Below are positions 34,003-43,172 of a DNA stretch of 64,000 bases, in pieces. The position numbers were made by a program, and so were the translations under genes. Source of the stretch: Paenibacillus azoreducens (lineage in GTDB: Bacteria; Bacillota; Bacilli; Paenibacillales; Paenibacillaceae); contig NZ_AP025343.1 in NCBI RefSeq assembly GCF_021654775.1, positions 310,001 to 374,000 on the forward strand, written 5' to 3'. Position 1 is the stretch's first letter. Every line of letters starts with the position of its first letter. Below the pieces are notes generated by a model. That model had not been told where the DNA came from, made no database searches, and saw only the letters and a list, made by a program, of their open reading frames with translations.

Positions 34003-35149
34003 ATTGGAACAGAAACTGAAAAAATGGAATAAAGAACATCCCGTAATCGTGCCTCGGATCGTGCGGGACCGTCAGGAGGCCGTGTATGCCTCGCTCGGGA
34101 GTATAGGCGCTGAACCGGAACAAAATATGAGGCGAGGACAAAAAAGTAACCGCAGGCCTTTACGCCGGGCCTGGATTGCGGGATCGGTGGCGGCAGCGGT
34201 ACTTGGGTTCATAGGTAGCGGTTTTATTTCGCCGGTAATGGCGGAGTCTTTGCGGGAAATTCCGCTAGTCGGCAGCTTATATCAATTTACCGATGATTTA
34301 GGATTTAAGACCGCTGAAAAACGCGGACTGACATCCATCGTAGGCGCACAGCAAACACATGATGGAATACGTCTCAGCATTCCTGGCGTTGTTTATGACG
34401 GGACCCGTCTTTCTTTCGAGCTGAAACGGGATGGCGAAGGATTGCAGAGCGGATTATCGGGATTTTCTCGGGATGGTAAGGTTTATATAGGAGAGGAAAA
34501 AGGGGTCCTGCAAGGCGTTGATATCTCGGTAAACGGTCAGTCTTTGATTCAGAAAGAAGGGAAAAGCTCTTACCACGTGATGTCCATGCAGCAAGAAGAT
34601 CCGGATACCGTGTTGTATACAATCACCGACGGAACCTTTTTGGATGAAAACGCGCCGGTGCTGCCCGAGCAGTTTGACATGCATGCACAATTTTCGCTGG
34701 AAGGCGTGAATTCGCCGTATAAGCTGGATATTCCCGTCCGCAAAAGCAAAGAGAATCCGCGAGTTCTAACCCCTAATCTGAATAAACAGGCGGATGGAAT
34801 CGACATCGCTTTGAAAAAGGCACAGCTGACGTCGCTTTCGACGCGGCTGCAGTTCATCATAAAAGGAACGGGCGAGGATCAGCAGCTGTTAAGTTATGAT
34901 ATCGTGGACGATAAGGGTAAAAATCTGGACCTCATCATGGGAACGTCGGAAAGCAGGGACGGAAATACGATAGTGGATTATGTGGTCGACCCGGCCGATA
35001 CAGATGCGTCTTCCATTATTATCAAGCCTTATTTCCCGGTCTTTAAGAACGAAGCCGCCAAGACAGGGGAATTCCGGACCGACAAGGAAGGAAATACGGT
35101 CAAACGATACGTTGCCGATTTGGAGATGACGTGTCCTATCAACCGTTAA
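33989..35149 (+). CDS. Membrane anti-sigma factor, DUF4179-like (pair 2)
   Basis: 386 residues. The cytoplasmic head (about 1-58) is followed by a membrane helix (about 60-80, AWIAGSVAAAVLGFIGSGF) and then PVMAESLREIPLVGSLYQFTDD, a DUF4179 signature. The outer part consists of beta-rich DUF4179 and a C-terminal immunoglobulin-like domain (from about 255). AGGAGGGAG is 8 nt before the ATG at 33989. It overlaps the sigma gene and should keep it at the membrane until the envelope signal arrives. A terminator follows. Confidence 0.87.
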   Translation: MDRFELEQKLKKWNKEHPVIVPRIVRDRQEAVYASLGSIGAEPEQNMRRGQKSNRRPLRRAWIAGSVAAAVLGFIGSGFISPVMAESLREIPLVGSLYQFTDDLGFKTAEKRGLTSIVGAQQTHDGIRLSIPGVVYDGTRLSFELKRDGEGLQSGLSGFSRDGKVYIGEEKGVLQGVDISVNGQSLIQKEGKSSYHVMSMQQEDPDTVLYTITDGTFLDENAPVLPEQFDMHAQFSLEGVNSPYKLDIPVRKSKENPRVLTPNLNKQADGIDIALKKAQLTSLSTRLQFIIKGTGEDQQLLSYDIVDDKGKNLDLIMGTSESRDGNTIVDYVVDPADTDASSIIIKPYFPVFKNEAAKTGEFRTDKEGNTVKRYVADLEMTCPINR

Positions 35150-35220
35150 CGTATACTTTGATGGATTCTATAGCTTTAATGCATGTTGTAAATTTTCTAA
35201 ACTTCTAAGCAATATAATCA

Positions 35221-35257
35221 TGGAGTGCTCCGCCTTTGGCGGGTGCGCTCCATTTTG
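35221..35257 (+). terminator. Terminator after anti-sigma pair 2
   Basis: TGGAGTGCTCCGCC pairs with GGCGGGTGCGCTCCA (one bulge) around a TTT loop, followed by TTTT. Confidence 0.82.
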
Positions 35258-35403
35258 CGTTTTTGGGACCGGGCCTTTGTTATTGGACGTAAAAACAGGT
35301 ATAAACAGGAAAGTACATAAGTTTGAAACTTTTTGCCTTCCCTCTCTGTCTAAAGGGCACAAAAGCAAGCAAAGCTTGTAACAAAGTTTGGATCTTGCAA
35401 TCC

Positions 35404-35934
35404 ATGGGGGTGAACCAACTGAATCAGTCAGCAGCAAAATTAACCGAACAGCAATTCAGTGAGCGGATGGAGATCTGCAAAGAAAAGCTTTATCGCTTCG
35501 CATATTGTTACGTGAAAAACGAACAGGAAGCTTTGGAGATTGTCTCCGAAGCGGCATACAAAGCTTATCTTTCTTTCGAGAAATTAAAGAATCCGGAATA
35601 TTTTGAAACCTGGGTGAGCCGGATCGTGATCAATTGCGCGATGGACCATATCAAAAGAAAACAAAAATACACGTATATGGAAGACAGCGCAATCGAATAT
35701 GCCTCCAAAGAAGATTCGGTGTCACTGGAGGAAAAAATGGATCTTTACGAGGCGCTGGATCGGCTAATGCCGGAAGACAAATCTTTTATTATATTGAAAT
35801 ATTTCGAGGACCAGCGGTTTAAGGATATGGCGGAGGTGCTGTCTTTACCGGAGAACACCGTCAAAACCAGGCTCTACCGGATTCTGGACAAACTGAAAAA
35901 ACATTTAATCAAAGAAGAGGTGGACGCCCAATGA
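35404..35934 (+). CDS. ECF-type RNA polymerase sigma factor (pair 3)
   Basis: 176 residues from the ATG at 35404. A CTG at 35419, 6 nt behind GGGGGTG, is a credible alternative start, because the ATG itself overlaps that ribosome site. Region 2 covers LYRFAYCYVKNEQEALEIV, EAAYKAYLSFEKL and FETWVSRIVINCAMDHIKR. Region 4 is FIILKYFEDQRFKDMAEVL with PENTVKTRLYRILDKLKKHL. Its stop overlaps the next gene by 4 nt (ATGA). Confidence 0.88.
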   Translation: MGVNQLNQSAAKLTEQQFSERMEICKEKLYRFAYCYVKNEQEALEIVSEAAYKAYLSFEKLKNPEYFETWVSRIVINCAMDHIKRKQKYTYMEDSAIEYASKEDSVSLEEKMDLYEALDRLMPEDKSFIILKYFEDQRFKDMAEVLSLPENTVKTRLYRILDKLKKHLIKEEVDAQ

Positions 35935-36782
35935 CAGGCAAAGAACGTTATGAACATATCGAGATTCCCGACCGTCTTTCGGGAGTGATTCAGGAGGCCG
36001 TACAACGGGGGCGGATTCAAAAACGAAAAATGAAATGGCTTCGCGGCTCGTCCACCCTTGTTGCTGCTTGTGCAGCGGTTATGATTACCGTGAACGTGCC
36101 GAGCGTTGCCATGGCTTTATCCGATGTGCCGGTGATCGGGTCGATTGTTAAAGTGCTGCAGGTTGGCAGCGGAGGCGAACGGACCGACGGCGTATCCGTC
36201 ACGACGACGGTTCAGGAAAATACGCTGAACATCCATTTCACCATCGATGGGGAGCAAACGGAGAGTGCGCCGGCTTATACGGTTGATCATAAGGAAGCGC
36301 CAAACCGCCTGATCTTTACCTTTAACGGCGTCCGGAATTTGGATGTTGATAAGCTGAAGAAGGACATCGCTTCACTCTCGAACGTAAAGGATATCTATAA
36401 CAACGTTATTTTGGATGATTCCGCGGTTCAATTTGTCGTCGAGCTCAAAGACAACATCGATTATTCCGTATCGGAATACCAACAGCCGGGGTATATCCAG
36501 TTGAAGCTGTTTGGCGCCGCGAAAAAAGACAAGGCGCATGAGGTCTTCTTCGTTCGCAGCCAGGAGATGGAGCTTGGCGAATCGCTTGCGATCATCGACG
36601 AACAGTATGCCGGGGACGGCAGCAGCGTCATTAAAACGAAAAACGGCAAGTACATCGTGGCTATGGGAGGGTTTGCTTCCCGCAGCGAGGCGGAGGAACT
36701 GCTTCATAAATTATCCGCCAGAGAGGATTACAGCGAGCCGCTTCAGGTTGACAGTTGGATGAGCAATGAAAATCCGGAGTGA
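35931..36782 (+). CDS. Membrane anti-sigma factor with C-terminal SPOR-like tail (pair 3)
   Basis: 283 residues. The cytoplasmic head (1-38) includes a basic RIQKRKMKW stretch, then a membrane helix (about 40-62). The next segment, ALSDVPVIGSIVKVLQV, is the usual region after the helix in DUF4179-like anti-sigma factors. The outer region has a beta-rich part (VNTTVQEN-like strands, 90-200) and ends in NGKYIVAMGGFASRSEAEEL, which looks like a SPOR-type repeat; that would suggest binding to cell-wall glycans. The domain name is by eye. It is translationally coupled to the sigma gene before it. Confidence 0.8.
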   Translation: MTGKERYEHIEIPDRLSGVIQEAVQRGRIQKRKMKWLRGSSTLVAACAAVMITVNVPSVAMALSDVPVIGSIVKVLQVGSGGERTDGVSVTTTVQENTLNIHFTIDGEQTESAPAYTVDHKEAPNRLIFTFNGVRNLDVDKLKKDIASLSNVKDIYNNVILDDSAVQFVVELKDNIDYSVSEYQQPGYIQLKLFGAAKKDKAHEVFFVRSQEMELGESLAIIDEQYAGDGSSVIKTKNGKYIVAMGGFASRSEAEELLHKLSAREDYSEPLQVDSWMSNENPE

Positions 36783-36796
36783 GATTTTGTGCGAGG

Positions 36797-36873
36797 TGGC
36801 CGCTGCGGTTACGGATCGTTCTTCCAACCGCTAACGCTTCGTAAGAATCGATTCCGTCCCCTTCGCTTCTCTC
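36797..36873. repeat. Family R1 palindromic repeat, inverted and shortened copy
   Basis: CCGCTGCGGTTACGGATCGT, then TTCTTCC, and GATTCCGTCCCCTTCGCTTC are reverse complements of the right and left ends of the R1 copy at 13.8-13.9 kb. The 50-bp central inverted repeat present there is missing here. Confidence 0.7.
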
Positions 36874-36883
36874 GCTTATATTT

Positions 36884-36924
36884 AAGGGTTCCGCGCCGTG
36901 TGAACGGTTGCGGAACCCTTTTTT
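36884..36924 (+). terminator. Terminator after anti-sigma pair 3
   Basis: AAGGGTTCCGC pairs with GCGGAACCCTT and is followed by TTTT. Confidence 0.85.
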
Positions 36925-36954
36925 GGCAGTATAGAATTTATAAGTTTTTTTGGG

Positions 36955-37010
36955 GGTCCCCGCAAAGTATTTGGAATAAGCATCGAAGCATAGGCTCCAC
37001 TTTGTGGGGT
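36955..37010. repeat. Intergenic element R3, short copy
   Basis: A 56-bp element with ends CCCCGCAAAG and CTTTGTGGGG and the core TTGGAATAAGCATCGAAGCA plus TAGGCTCC. A longer copy at 61488-61607 has the same ends and core plus a 64-bp insertion. It sits 14 bp beyond the stop of the sugar-binding protein. Confidence 0.85.
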
Positions 37011-37023
37011 TATTTTAATTTGT

Positions 37024-38544
37024 TTACTTGCTGCTCATCTTTTTATGATAAGCTTCGGTCATTTCATCCGCTACCTTCTGCAGATTCGGATCATTGCGCA
37101 GCTGCTCGATCAATTTGTCATAGTTTTCGATGGTATCTTTGCCGATGATCACTTTGGTGCGCATGTCGCTTACTTTCTTTTGGATTTCCGGGTAGTATTT
37201 GTTATAAGCTTCCGAGTACAGTTCTCTGCCCGGCTCAGGGGTTTTGATCTTTTTGCGTTCGTTTACGATATCGACGTTGCGGTTATATACATCATCCGGC
37301 ATGCCGACCGCGCCGATTGCCATATCATCGCTGATGAGGTGGATCAGGTTGTTCATGTTGCCATCGCCCAGATGGTCTTTTTCGCTTTGAGGAGTCGGAA
37401 TTTTGCGGCCGTTCTCGACCTTGTAGTGCACGCCTTCAAGACCGTAGGTAGCCAGTTCATTGCCTTCTTTGCCGTAGGCATAATCAAAAAACTCCAGAAT
37501 TTTCTTCACTTTAGCTTCAGGGACTTTTTTAGGAATCAGATAAACTCCATAATACGGCGCGCCCGATGGCGTGTATTTTTCACCCTGGGCATTTTCCAGA
37601 TAGGTAATCGGCATGTAATCGGCTGTCGGAACAACCTCGCGGATCTTTTCCCCCGTCACCCAGGCATGGTTCATGGATTGAGAAGTGCCCCCTGCGCTAC
37701 CTCCCCGGATCAGATCGACCGTTTGCGAATATTTCATGATGGCAAAATCTTTCGGGAATAGTCCTGCGTCATAAGCTTTTTTAATCCAAAGCACGGCATC
37801 GCGGGATTCGTCTTGGGTGATAACGGGGACAAGTTTGTCGTCTTTGAGCTTCCACTGGCCCTGAGTGCCGTTGAATACACCATACACGAAGCCCATAGTA
37901 TCGGGATTGGCCGCGTATGGAATCTCATCCGCCTGTCCATTGCCGTTCGGGTCTTTTTCTTTAAATGCCTTCAGCACATCGAATAACTGATCCATCGTGG
38001 TCGGTGTTTGCAGCCCCAGTTTGTCCATCCAGTCTTTGCGCAGAATCGGAAAAGCTCCGCCGCCATAACTCGGGTAATACCGCGGGATGACATAGTTTTT
38101 GCCATTGACTTTGGATACGGACCACATTTCGGCAAGATTCGGTGCGGTAAGGTTCGGATAATCTTTGAGATATGGTGTCAAATCCCAGAAAACGCCCTGC
38201 TCTATCATCTTTTGCAGCTGCGGATTCAGCAAAGTCTCGACAAACGTGACCTCCGGCAGATCGCCTGAAGCCAGCATAACGTTGATCTTTTCGTCCGACG
38301 TGGACGGGGACAGCCAAGTAATATCCAGTTTGGTGTTGGTCCGCTTCTCGAATTCTTTCCAGATCACGTTCGTATTGTCGATAAATTCGGTGGCATAATT
38401 CAGCGTCTGCATTTGAATTTTTGTCGGTTCGGACGAGTCTGAAGCCGCGCCTTTCGAACCGCCGCCGCAGGCAGTAAGCAGCACGCTTGCGCCCAGAACG
38501 ACCAGCATCGATTTCATCAGCATGGATTTTTTTGTCTGAATCAT
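37024..38544 (-). CDS. Sugar ABC transporter substrate-binding lipoprotein (LplA-like)
   Basis: 506 residues. The signal peptide ends in lipobox LTAC (Cys26), followed by a Gly/Ser linker and a large type-II binding fold: TNTKLDITWLSP, NVMLASGDLPEV, RKDWMDKLGLQTPTT, and DPNGNGQADEIPYA. These are typical of Paenibacillus LplA/YtcQ-like oligosaccharide-binding proteins. It is the last gene of a minus-strand operon, downstream of two permeases. No ATPase is present; a shared MsmX-like ATPase elsewhere would be expected. RBS AAAGGAGG precedes the ATG. The substrate is unknown. Confidence 0.9.
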   Translation of the reverse strand: MIQTKKSMLMKSMLVVLGASVLLTACGGGSKGAASDSSEPTKIQMQTLNYATEFIDNTNVIWKEFEKRTNTKLDITWLSPSTSDEKINVMLASGDLPEVTFVETLLNPQLQKMIEQGVFWDLTPYLKDYPNLTAPNLAEMWSVSKVNGKNYVIPRYYPSYGGGAFPILRKDWMDKLGLQTPTTMDQLFDVLKAFKEKDPNGNGQADEIPYAANPDTMGFVYGVFNGTQGQWKLKDDKLVPVITQDESRDAVLWIKKAYDAGLFPKDFAIMKYSQTVDLIRGGSAGGTSQSMNHAWVTGEKIREVVPTADYMPITYLENAQGEKYTPSGAPYYGVYLIPKKVPEAKVKKILEFFDYAYGKEGNELATYGLEGVHYKVENGRKIPTPQSEKDHLGDGNMNNLIHLISDDMAIGAVGMPDDVYNRNVDIVNERKKIKTPEPGRELYSEAYNKYYPEIQKKVSDMRTKVIIGKDTIENYDKLIEQLRNDPNLQKVADEMTEAYHKKMSSK

Positions 38545-38615
38545 TTTCGGATAACCTCCTTTTTATTTAAAAAACGGGCTCGACATTATAATTAGTTTTT
38601 GAGCCCTATATATCT

Positions 38616-39506
38616 TCATTCCTTCACAGAACCGACCATGGCGCCTGTCGCAAAATGTTTCTGGAGGAACGGATATACGAGCATGATGGGAATGGTGGCA
38701 ATCACGACCGCAGCCATTTTCAAGGTTTCCGTCGGCAGCTGCCGGTTCATTTGCATGGATACGCTTTGCGTGCCGCCGCCCATGGTGGTCGGATCAACGA
38801 GCATGTTTTGCAAAAGCACCTGAAGCGGCCACTTCGACTGTTGGTTGATAAACATAATGCCGCTGAAATAGGTGTTCCAGTAGCCTACCGCGAAGAACAG
38901 GCCAAAGGCAACGATTGCCGGCAGCGATAACGGAATAATTATCCGCCAAAACACGCTGATTTCGGTGCAACCGTCGATGCGTGCGGCTTCGTCCAAACTG
39001 TCAGGAATGCTGTCGAAAAAGCCTTTCATAAGCAGCACATACCATCCGCTCGTCAGTGAGGGCAAAATCAAGGACCATATGCTGTCGATCAGGCCCAGGT
39101 TGCGGACGACCATGTATAAGGGCACCAGACCTGGCGTAAAAAGAAAGGTCAGTAGTATCATAAACATCATCGATTTGCGGAACCTGAGACGGCGGCAGGA
39201 AATTGCATATGACAATCCTCCCGTCACAAGTAAACTTAAGGCAGTTCCGACCGTTGCCAGAAATACGCTGACCGACAAGGAATTCACGAACGACCCGGTG
39301 CCCAGCAAATATTTATAGGCATCCAGCGACCAGTGATGCGGCCATAAAATCAAATCCCTGGTGTAATATTCGGTCGAATCGGTGAATGAAAGCACGATGG
39401 TGTAATAAATCGGAAAGACCATTGCCAAGCTGAGCAAAATGAGAAGCCCGAGGTTAGCGACGTTGAATAAGCGGTCCTTCCAGGACGTATTGAGCTGCAT
39501 GATCAT
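38616..39506 (-). CDS. Sugar ABC transporter permease (LplC/YtcP-like)
   Basis: 296 residues and six predicted membrane helices. The EAA loop is in DSLDEAARIDGCTEISVFWRI, and the protein ends in GAMVGSVKE, a very common end for CUT1-class permeases of this type. The ATG at 39506 has AGGAGAG 8 nt before it. Longer readings upstream run into the first permease gene. The gap to the upstream permease is 31 nt, so they are co-transcribed, and the protein forms a heterodimer with it. Confidence 0.93.
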   Translation of the reverse strand: MIMQLNTSWKDRLFNVANLGLLILLSLAMVFPIYYTIVLSFTDSTEYYTRDLILWPHHWSLDAYKYLLGTGSFVNSLSVSVFLATVGTALSLLVTGGLSYAISCRRLRFRKSMMFMILLTFLFTPGLVPLYMVVRNLGLIDSIWSLILPSLTSGWYVLLMKGFFDSIPDSLDEAARIDGCTEISVFWRIIIPLSLPAIVAFGLFFAVGYWNTYFSGIMFINQQSKWPLQVLLQNMLVDPTTMGGGTQSVSMQMNRQLPTETLKMAAVVIATIPIMLVYPFLQKHFATGAMVGSVKE

Positions 39507-39537
39507 CCGGGTGACTCTCCTTTCCGTGTAGTGCTTC

Positions 39538-40482
39538 TTAGTACAGGCTTTCCTCTCCAAATCGCTTAGCGGCTTTATTGGCGCTGACGACCAGAATGAC
39601 GCCCACGATGGATTTGAATAAGCCGATGGCAGTGCTGTAGCTGAATTCGCCTTGCCTGATTCCAACGCGGTAGACGTAGGTGTCAAAGACTTCGGCTACC
39701 TCGGTCACGGCGGCGTTCATCATCAGGTACACTTGTTCAAAACCTGTATCCATAATGGTGCCGAGGCGGAGAATGAACAGGATGATAATAACGTTTCGCA
39801 TCGCCGGCAGCGTGATATGCCACATCCTCCGAAAACGTCCGGCCCCGTCGATCAAGGCCGCCTCGTACTGCTGGGGATCGACGCCCGCAATGGCCGCAAG
39901 GAAAATAATCGTACCCCAGCCGACTTCCTTCCAAATGGACTGCACCGTCAGGAGGCCCCAAAAGAGCTTCGGATTGGATAAAATATCAATCGTATCTTTA
40001 TTCATCGCGGTCAGCAGCTTATTAAACAAACCTTCCGATTGGGAAAACATCAGGTAAGTGAGCCCGTAAATCAGCACCCAGGACAAAAAATGAGGGATAT
40101 AAATCAAGGACTGTACCGTACGCTTCGCGATCTGATTGCGGACCTCGTTCATCATAAGCGCGAGGATGATCGGCGCCGGAAAAAAGAAAATCAGGTTCAA
40201 TATGCTGATGCCCATTGTATTGCGCAGCAGCATCCAGAAATCCGGATTCGAGAAAAAACGGGTGAAATGTTCAAATCCGACCCACGGGCTGCCGGTGATT
40301 CCCAAATAAGGAGAGTAGTCCTGAAATCCGATGATCAAGTTAGTGATCGGAATATATTTGAAAATAACGAAAAATAAAATGCCTGGCAGAGCGAGTAAAT
40401 ACAGGTACCTATCCCGTTTTAAATCCGGCCATAACGGCCGCTTGGGATGTTGCGACTTAGCCTTTGACCCCGATCTTGACAT
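39538..40482 (-). CDS. Sugar ABC transporter permease (LplB/YteP-like)
   Basis: 314 residues. A basic N-terminus is followed by six membrane helices, with YLLALPGILFFVIFKYIP as helix 1. The EAA loop is QYEAALIDGAGRFRRMWHITLP, and the usual CUT1 GFQDYSPYLGI segment is near the start. It is the first gene of the operon, transcribed away from the AraC-type regulator. GGGAGGCAAGCAG precedes the ATG. It works with the second permease and the lipoprotein; the energising ATPase is not in the window. Confidence 0.93.
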   Translation of the reverse strand: MSRSGSKAKSQHPKRPLWPDLKRDRYLYLLALPGILFFVIFKYIPITNLIIGFQDYSPYLGITGSPWVGFEHFTRFFSNPDFWMLLRNTMGISILNLIFFFPAPIILALMMNEVRNQIAKRTVQSLIYIPHFLSWVLIYGLTYLMFSQSEGLFNKLLTAMNKDTIDILSNPKLFWGLLTVQSIWKEVGWGTIIFLAAIAGVDPQQYEAALIDGAGRFRRMWHITLPAMRNVIIILFILRLGTIMDTGFEQVYLMMNAAVTEVAEVFDTYVYRVGIRQGEFSYSTAIGLFKSIVGVILVVSANKAAKRFGEESLY

Positions 40483-40529
40483 CTGCTTGCCTCCCTTTCT
40501 TTGACTGAGAAGTTAACGCCTAAACAAAA

Positions 40530-40543
40530 TGTAAGGGCTTACA
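40530..40543. promoter_or_regulatory. cre-like site upstream of sugar transporter operon
   Basis: TGTAAGGGCTTACA matches the CcpA consensus TGWAANCGNTNWCA at all but position 7 (G for C) and lies 48 bp upstream of the first permease start. The rest of the 320-bp divergent region shows AT-rich sequence and a possible TATGAT -10 for the regulator near 40730. Confidence 0.55.
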
Positions 40544-40802
40544 AAATTTTCGGCAATTTGATTTTATTTCACTCGCTCACAGATGCTTTCATACCAGCTG
40601 TTAGAAGCATTTTTCGAACTTTCATTTCAGGAGATTGCACTTTTTTGACAGAGGGGGTTTAAAGAAGAAAAAGCCGATAAATCACTATTTTCCCCGTTTG
40701 GAAGCCTTTCCATTTGGGCTCTGTTTCGCTATGATGTATGGTAAAACATCACTTGCGGTCGTCAGTATTTTCCGAACAGATAAAATCAAGGAGTGAGGGG
40801 TC

Positions 40803-43145
40803 TTGGTGAGTCAAGGATGGACGAGGAAGTTGGCTTCAAAAGGCATCATGTATTGGAAAACCATTGCGATTGCCATATTGCTCACATGCGTCCCCATTAC
40901 CATTGTGAGCTTCATTAACTGGCATGTTGGTAATCAATATTTGATCAGGCAGCATCAACAGAACAACGAGGAACTCGTAAACGATACCGCGAGGCAGATC
41001 GACGAGCAGTTTTCCCAGCTTGTCCAGTATGCGGTGCACATGATCTCCAACCCCATACTTAAGCCATCGCTTGCCGATATGAATTTCGTGGATCAATTTG
41101 AAAAGACGCAGGAATTAAGCGATACGCTGTATTTTATCGAAAACGGAGATCCCTTGATCGATCAGGCCTATCTATACGTGGCGAAGCAGAACAAAATCAT
41201 GCAGCCTATGCTTGGTTTGCGCACGCTGGATCTTCCTGCCGACACGATCGCCTGGAAAAACATCATGCAGTCCGAACAGAACATCTTTTGGACCAATCAG
41301 CTGCCAAGGCCCTTTCATAAAGGGGGATCAACCCATGCCATCGTGATGAAATTGCCCTTTAACAGCAGGCAGTCTTACGGTGCGCTTGTTCTGTACGTCA
41401 ACCCCGATAAGATTCAACTGAACGCGGGTTCCGAGCAGATTGCGTTTGTGCTTGACGGGGAAGATACGCTGGTCGGGCAGTCCGATGCAAGCAAGCAACA
41501 TCCCGAAGTTCTTTCGAACATCCAGGAGATGTTGAGTGCCACCAAACGTTCGTACGATACCCAGTCGCATTTTCAGCTGCCGATAAAAGATGATAATCTG
41601 CTGGTCAGTACTATATCTTTTGAGAAAATGGGCGGGATATGGACCTTCGTTTCGGGCACGCCTTCTTCCGCGATTACGGCCCCAACCGGCCCCTATAAGC
41701 ATGTCGTCATCATTTACTGGATCGGCTCCTTGTGTCTGGCGCTTGCTTTGAGCTGGTTTGCTTCCAACCGGATGTATAAACCGATCCGCAGGATCGTCGA
41801 TTTATTCCGAGAGGGCAAAGCGGAAACGACGCCGGAAAATAATGAGCTCAAATACATTGAGGAGAAATGGAGATTACATCGGTCAGTTAACGAAACGCTG
41901 CAAAGCAATCTCAACCAATCCATTCCCAAGGTGCGGGAAGCGCTGATCAATCAATTTGTGCTCGGGCAGGCCGCCCATTTGTCGGAAACGGAAATCGTCG
42001 AGAAACTGCAAACATTGCAGTTGGATCTGTCGGGGCAGCATTTTTTCGTTATGGTATGCCGGCTTCATTCTCTCGGCAAGAAACGGGGCCAGCTGACGGC
42101 CAAAGATATTCAGCTATTAACCTATGCGGCCGTCAATTTGCTGCAGGAAATGGCTGAGCGGACCGCTTCGTATGTGCATATCGTTGATTTTATGGATGGC
42201 TCTTTTGCCGTCATCGCGTTTATGCCTTCAACCTTGCCTGCAGAAGAACGGAAGCGGCCGTTGATGCAATTAAGCGCTGAAATGCTGGATACGCTGCGGA
42301 AGGTGCTGAATATGCCGGCGACCATCGTGGTGAATGGCCCGACGGAAGCTTGGACGGATGTTCCCTACTTGCTTGAGCAGGCGAGACGGGCGCTAAGTTA
42401 CCGCAGTTTCACGTCGGACAGTCAGCTGCTCGACGCTGATGTGGTGCTTGAACAGGCTAATTTGAAGGTGGAATTTCCGTTTGAGCTGGAACAGGAGTTT
42501 ACGCATACGCTAAACCTCGGGCTTGAAGAAGAAGCAATGGAGATTTTGATCCGATTCGTTGAGGCGCTGCAAAACGACGGTGCGCCGGAATGGGTTGTCC
42601 ATCAAGGGTTAACACGCCTGAGAAATAACTTATTCCGCTCCATGATCCAGTCCAATCATAATCCTTACGCGATATACGACGGGATGAAATTGCAGGAAGA
42701 ACTGGAGGAGCTCCGTGATGCCAATGCCTGCATTGAGTGGTTCCATGCCAAAATCATCAAGCCTTACATGGATGCGCTGAACCGGAGCTATCATCAATCG
42801 ATGAAACATCTCGTGGATCAAATCATTGTGGCGATGAACGAGAACTACATGAGCGATTTGTCGCTTGAAACCTTCGCCATGGAAGCGGGAGTCAGCGTGT
42901 CGCAGTTAAGCAAGGCATTCCGGCAGATGACCGGCATCAACTACATCGATTATTTGACCTCGATCAAAATGAGCCATTGCAAAAAGCTGCTTGTAACCAC
43001 CGATATGAAGATCAGCGATATTGCGAAGGCGGTTGGCTACCAGCCTCCTTATTTCAACCGGATGTTTAAGAAACTGGAGGGCATGACCCCCGGTCAGTAT
43101 CGGGAGCAGTTTAATCCCGTCCATGTGAATAAAAAGCAGGCTTAA
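40803..43145 (+). CDS. Membrane-bound AraC-family regulator (YesS-like)
   Basis: 780 residues. A membrane helix near 18-41 and a second one near 299-320 (YWIGSLCLALALSWFAS) flank an extracytoplasmic sensor domain. A cytoplasmic linker with a GGDEF-like-shaped region (about 400-570) precedes the C-terminal AraC helix-turn-helix pair (about 670-770: LSLETFAMEAGVSVSQLSKAF and ISDIAKAVGYQPPYFNRMFK). It starts at the TTG behind AAGGAG. It is divergent from the LplB/LplC/lipoprotein operon, which is probably its target, and followed by an oxidoreductase. Such regulators sense sugars outside the cell. The exact sugar is unknown. Confidence 0.92.
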   Translation: MVSQGWTRKLASKGIMYWKTIAIAILLTCVPITIVSFINWHVGNQYLIRQHQQNNEELVNDTARQIDEQFSQLVQYAVHMISNPILKPSLADMNFVDQFEKTQELSDTLYFIENGDPLIDQAYLYVAKQNKIMQPMLGLRTLDLPADTIAWKNIMQSEQNIFWTNQLPRPFHKGGSTHAIVMKLPFNSRQSYGALVLYVNPDKIQLNAGSEQIAFVLDGEDTLVGQSDASKQHPEVLSNIQEMLSATKRSYDTQSHFQLPIKDDNLLVSTISFEKMGGIWTFVSGTPSSAITAPTGPYKHVVIIYWIGSLCLALALSWFASNRMYKPIRRIVDLFREGKAETTPENNELKYIEEKWRLHRSVNETLQSNLNQSIPKVREALINQFVLGQAAHLSETEIVEKLQTLQLDLSGQHFFVMVCRLHSLGKKRGQLTAKDIQLLTYAAVNLLQEMAERTASYVHIVDFMDGSFAVIAFMPSTLPAEERKRPLMQLSAEMLDTLRKVLNMPATIVVNGPTEAWTDVPYLLEQARRALSYRSFTSDSQLLDADVVLEQANLKVEFPFELEQEFTHTLNLGLEEEAMEILIRFVEALQNDGAPEWVVHQGLTRLRNNLFRSMIQSNHNPYAIYDGMKLQEELEELRDANACIEWFHAKIIKPYMDALNRSYHQSMKHLVDQIIVAMNENYMSDLSLETFAMEAGVSVSQLSKAFRQMTGINYIDYLTSIKMSHCKKLLVTTDMKISDIAKAVGYQPPYFNRMFKKLEGMTPGQYREQFNPVHVNKKQA

Positions 43146-43172
43146 TTTGCCATAGTGATCAGGAGGTAATGT

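Noticed and set aside
36955..37010. R3 element considered as terminator of the minus-strand sugar operon
   Set aside because: The stem is followed by A residues, not T residues, when read on the minus strand, so it does not fit an intrinsic terminator in that direction.
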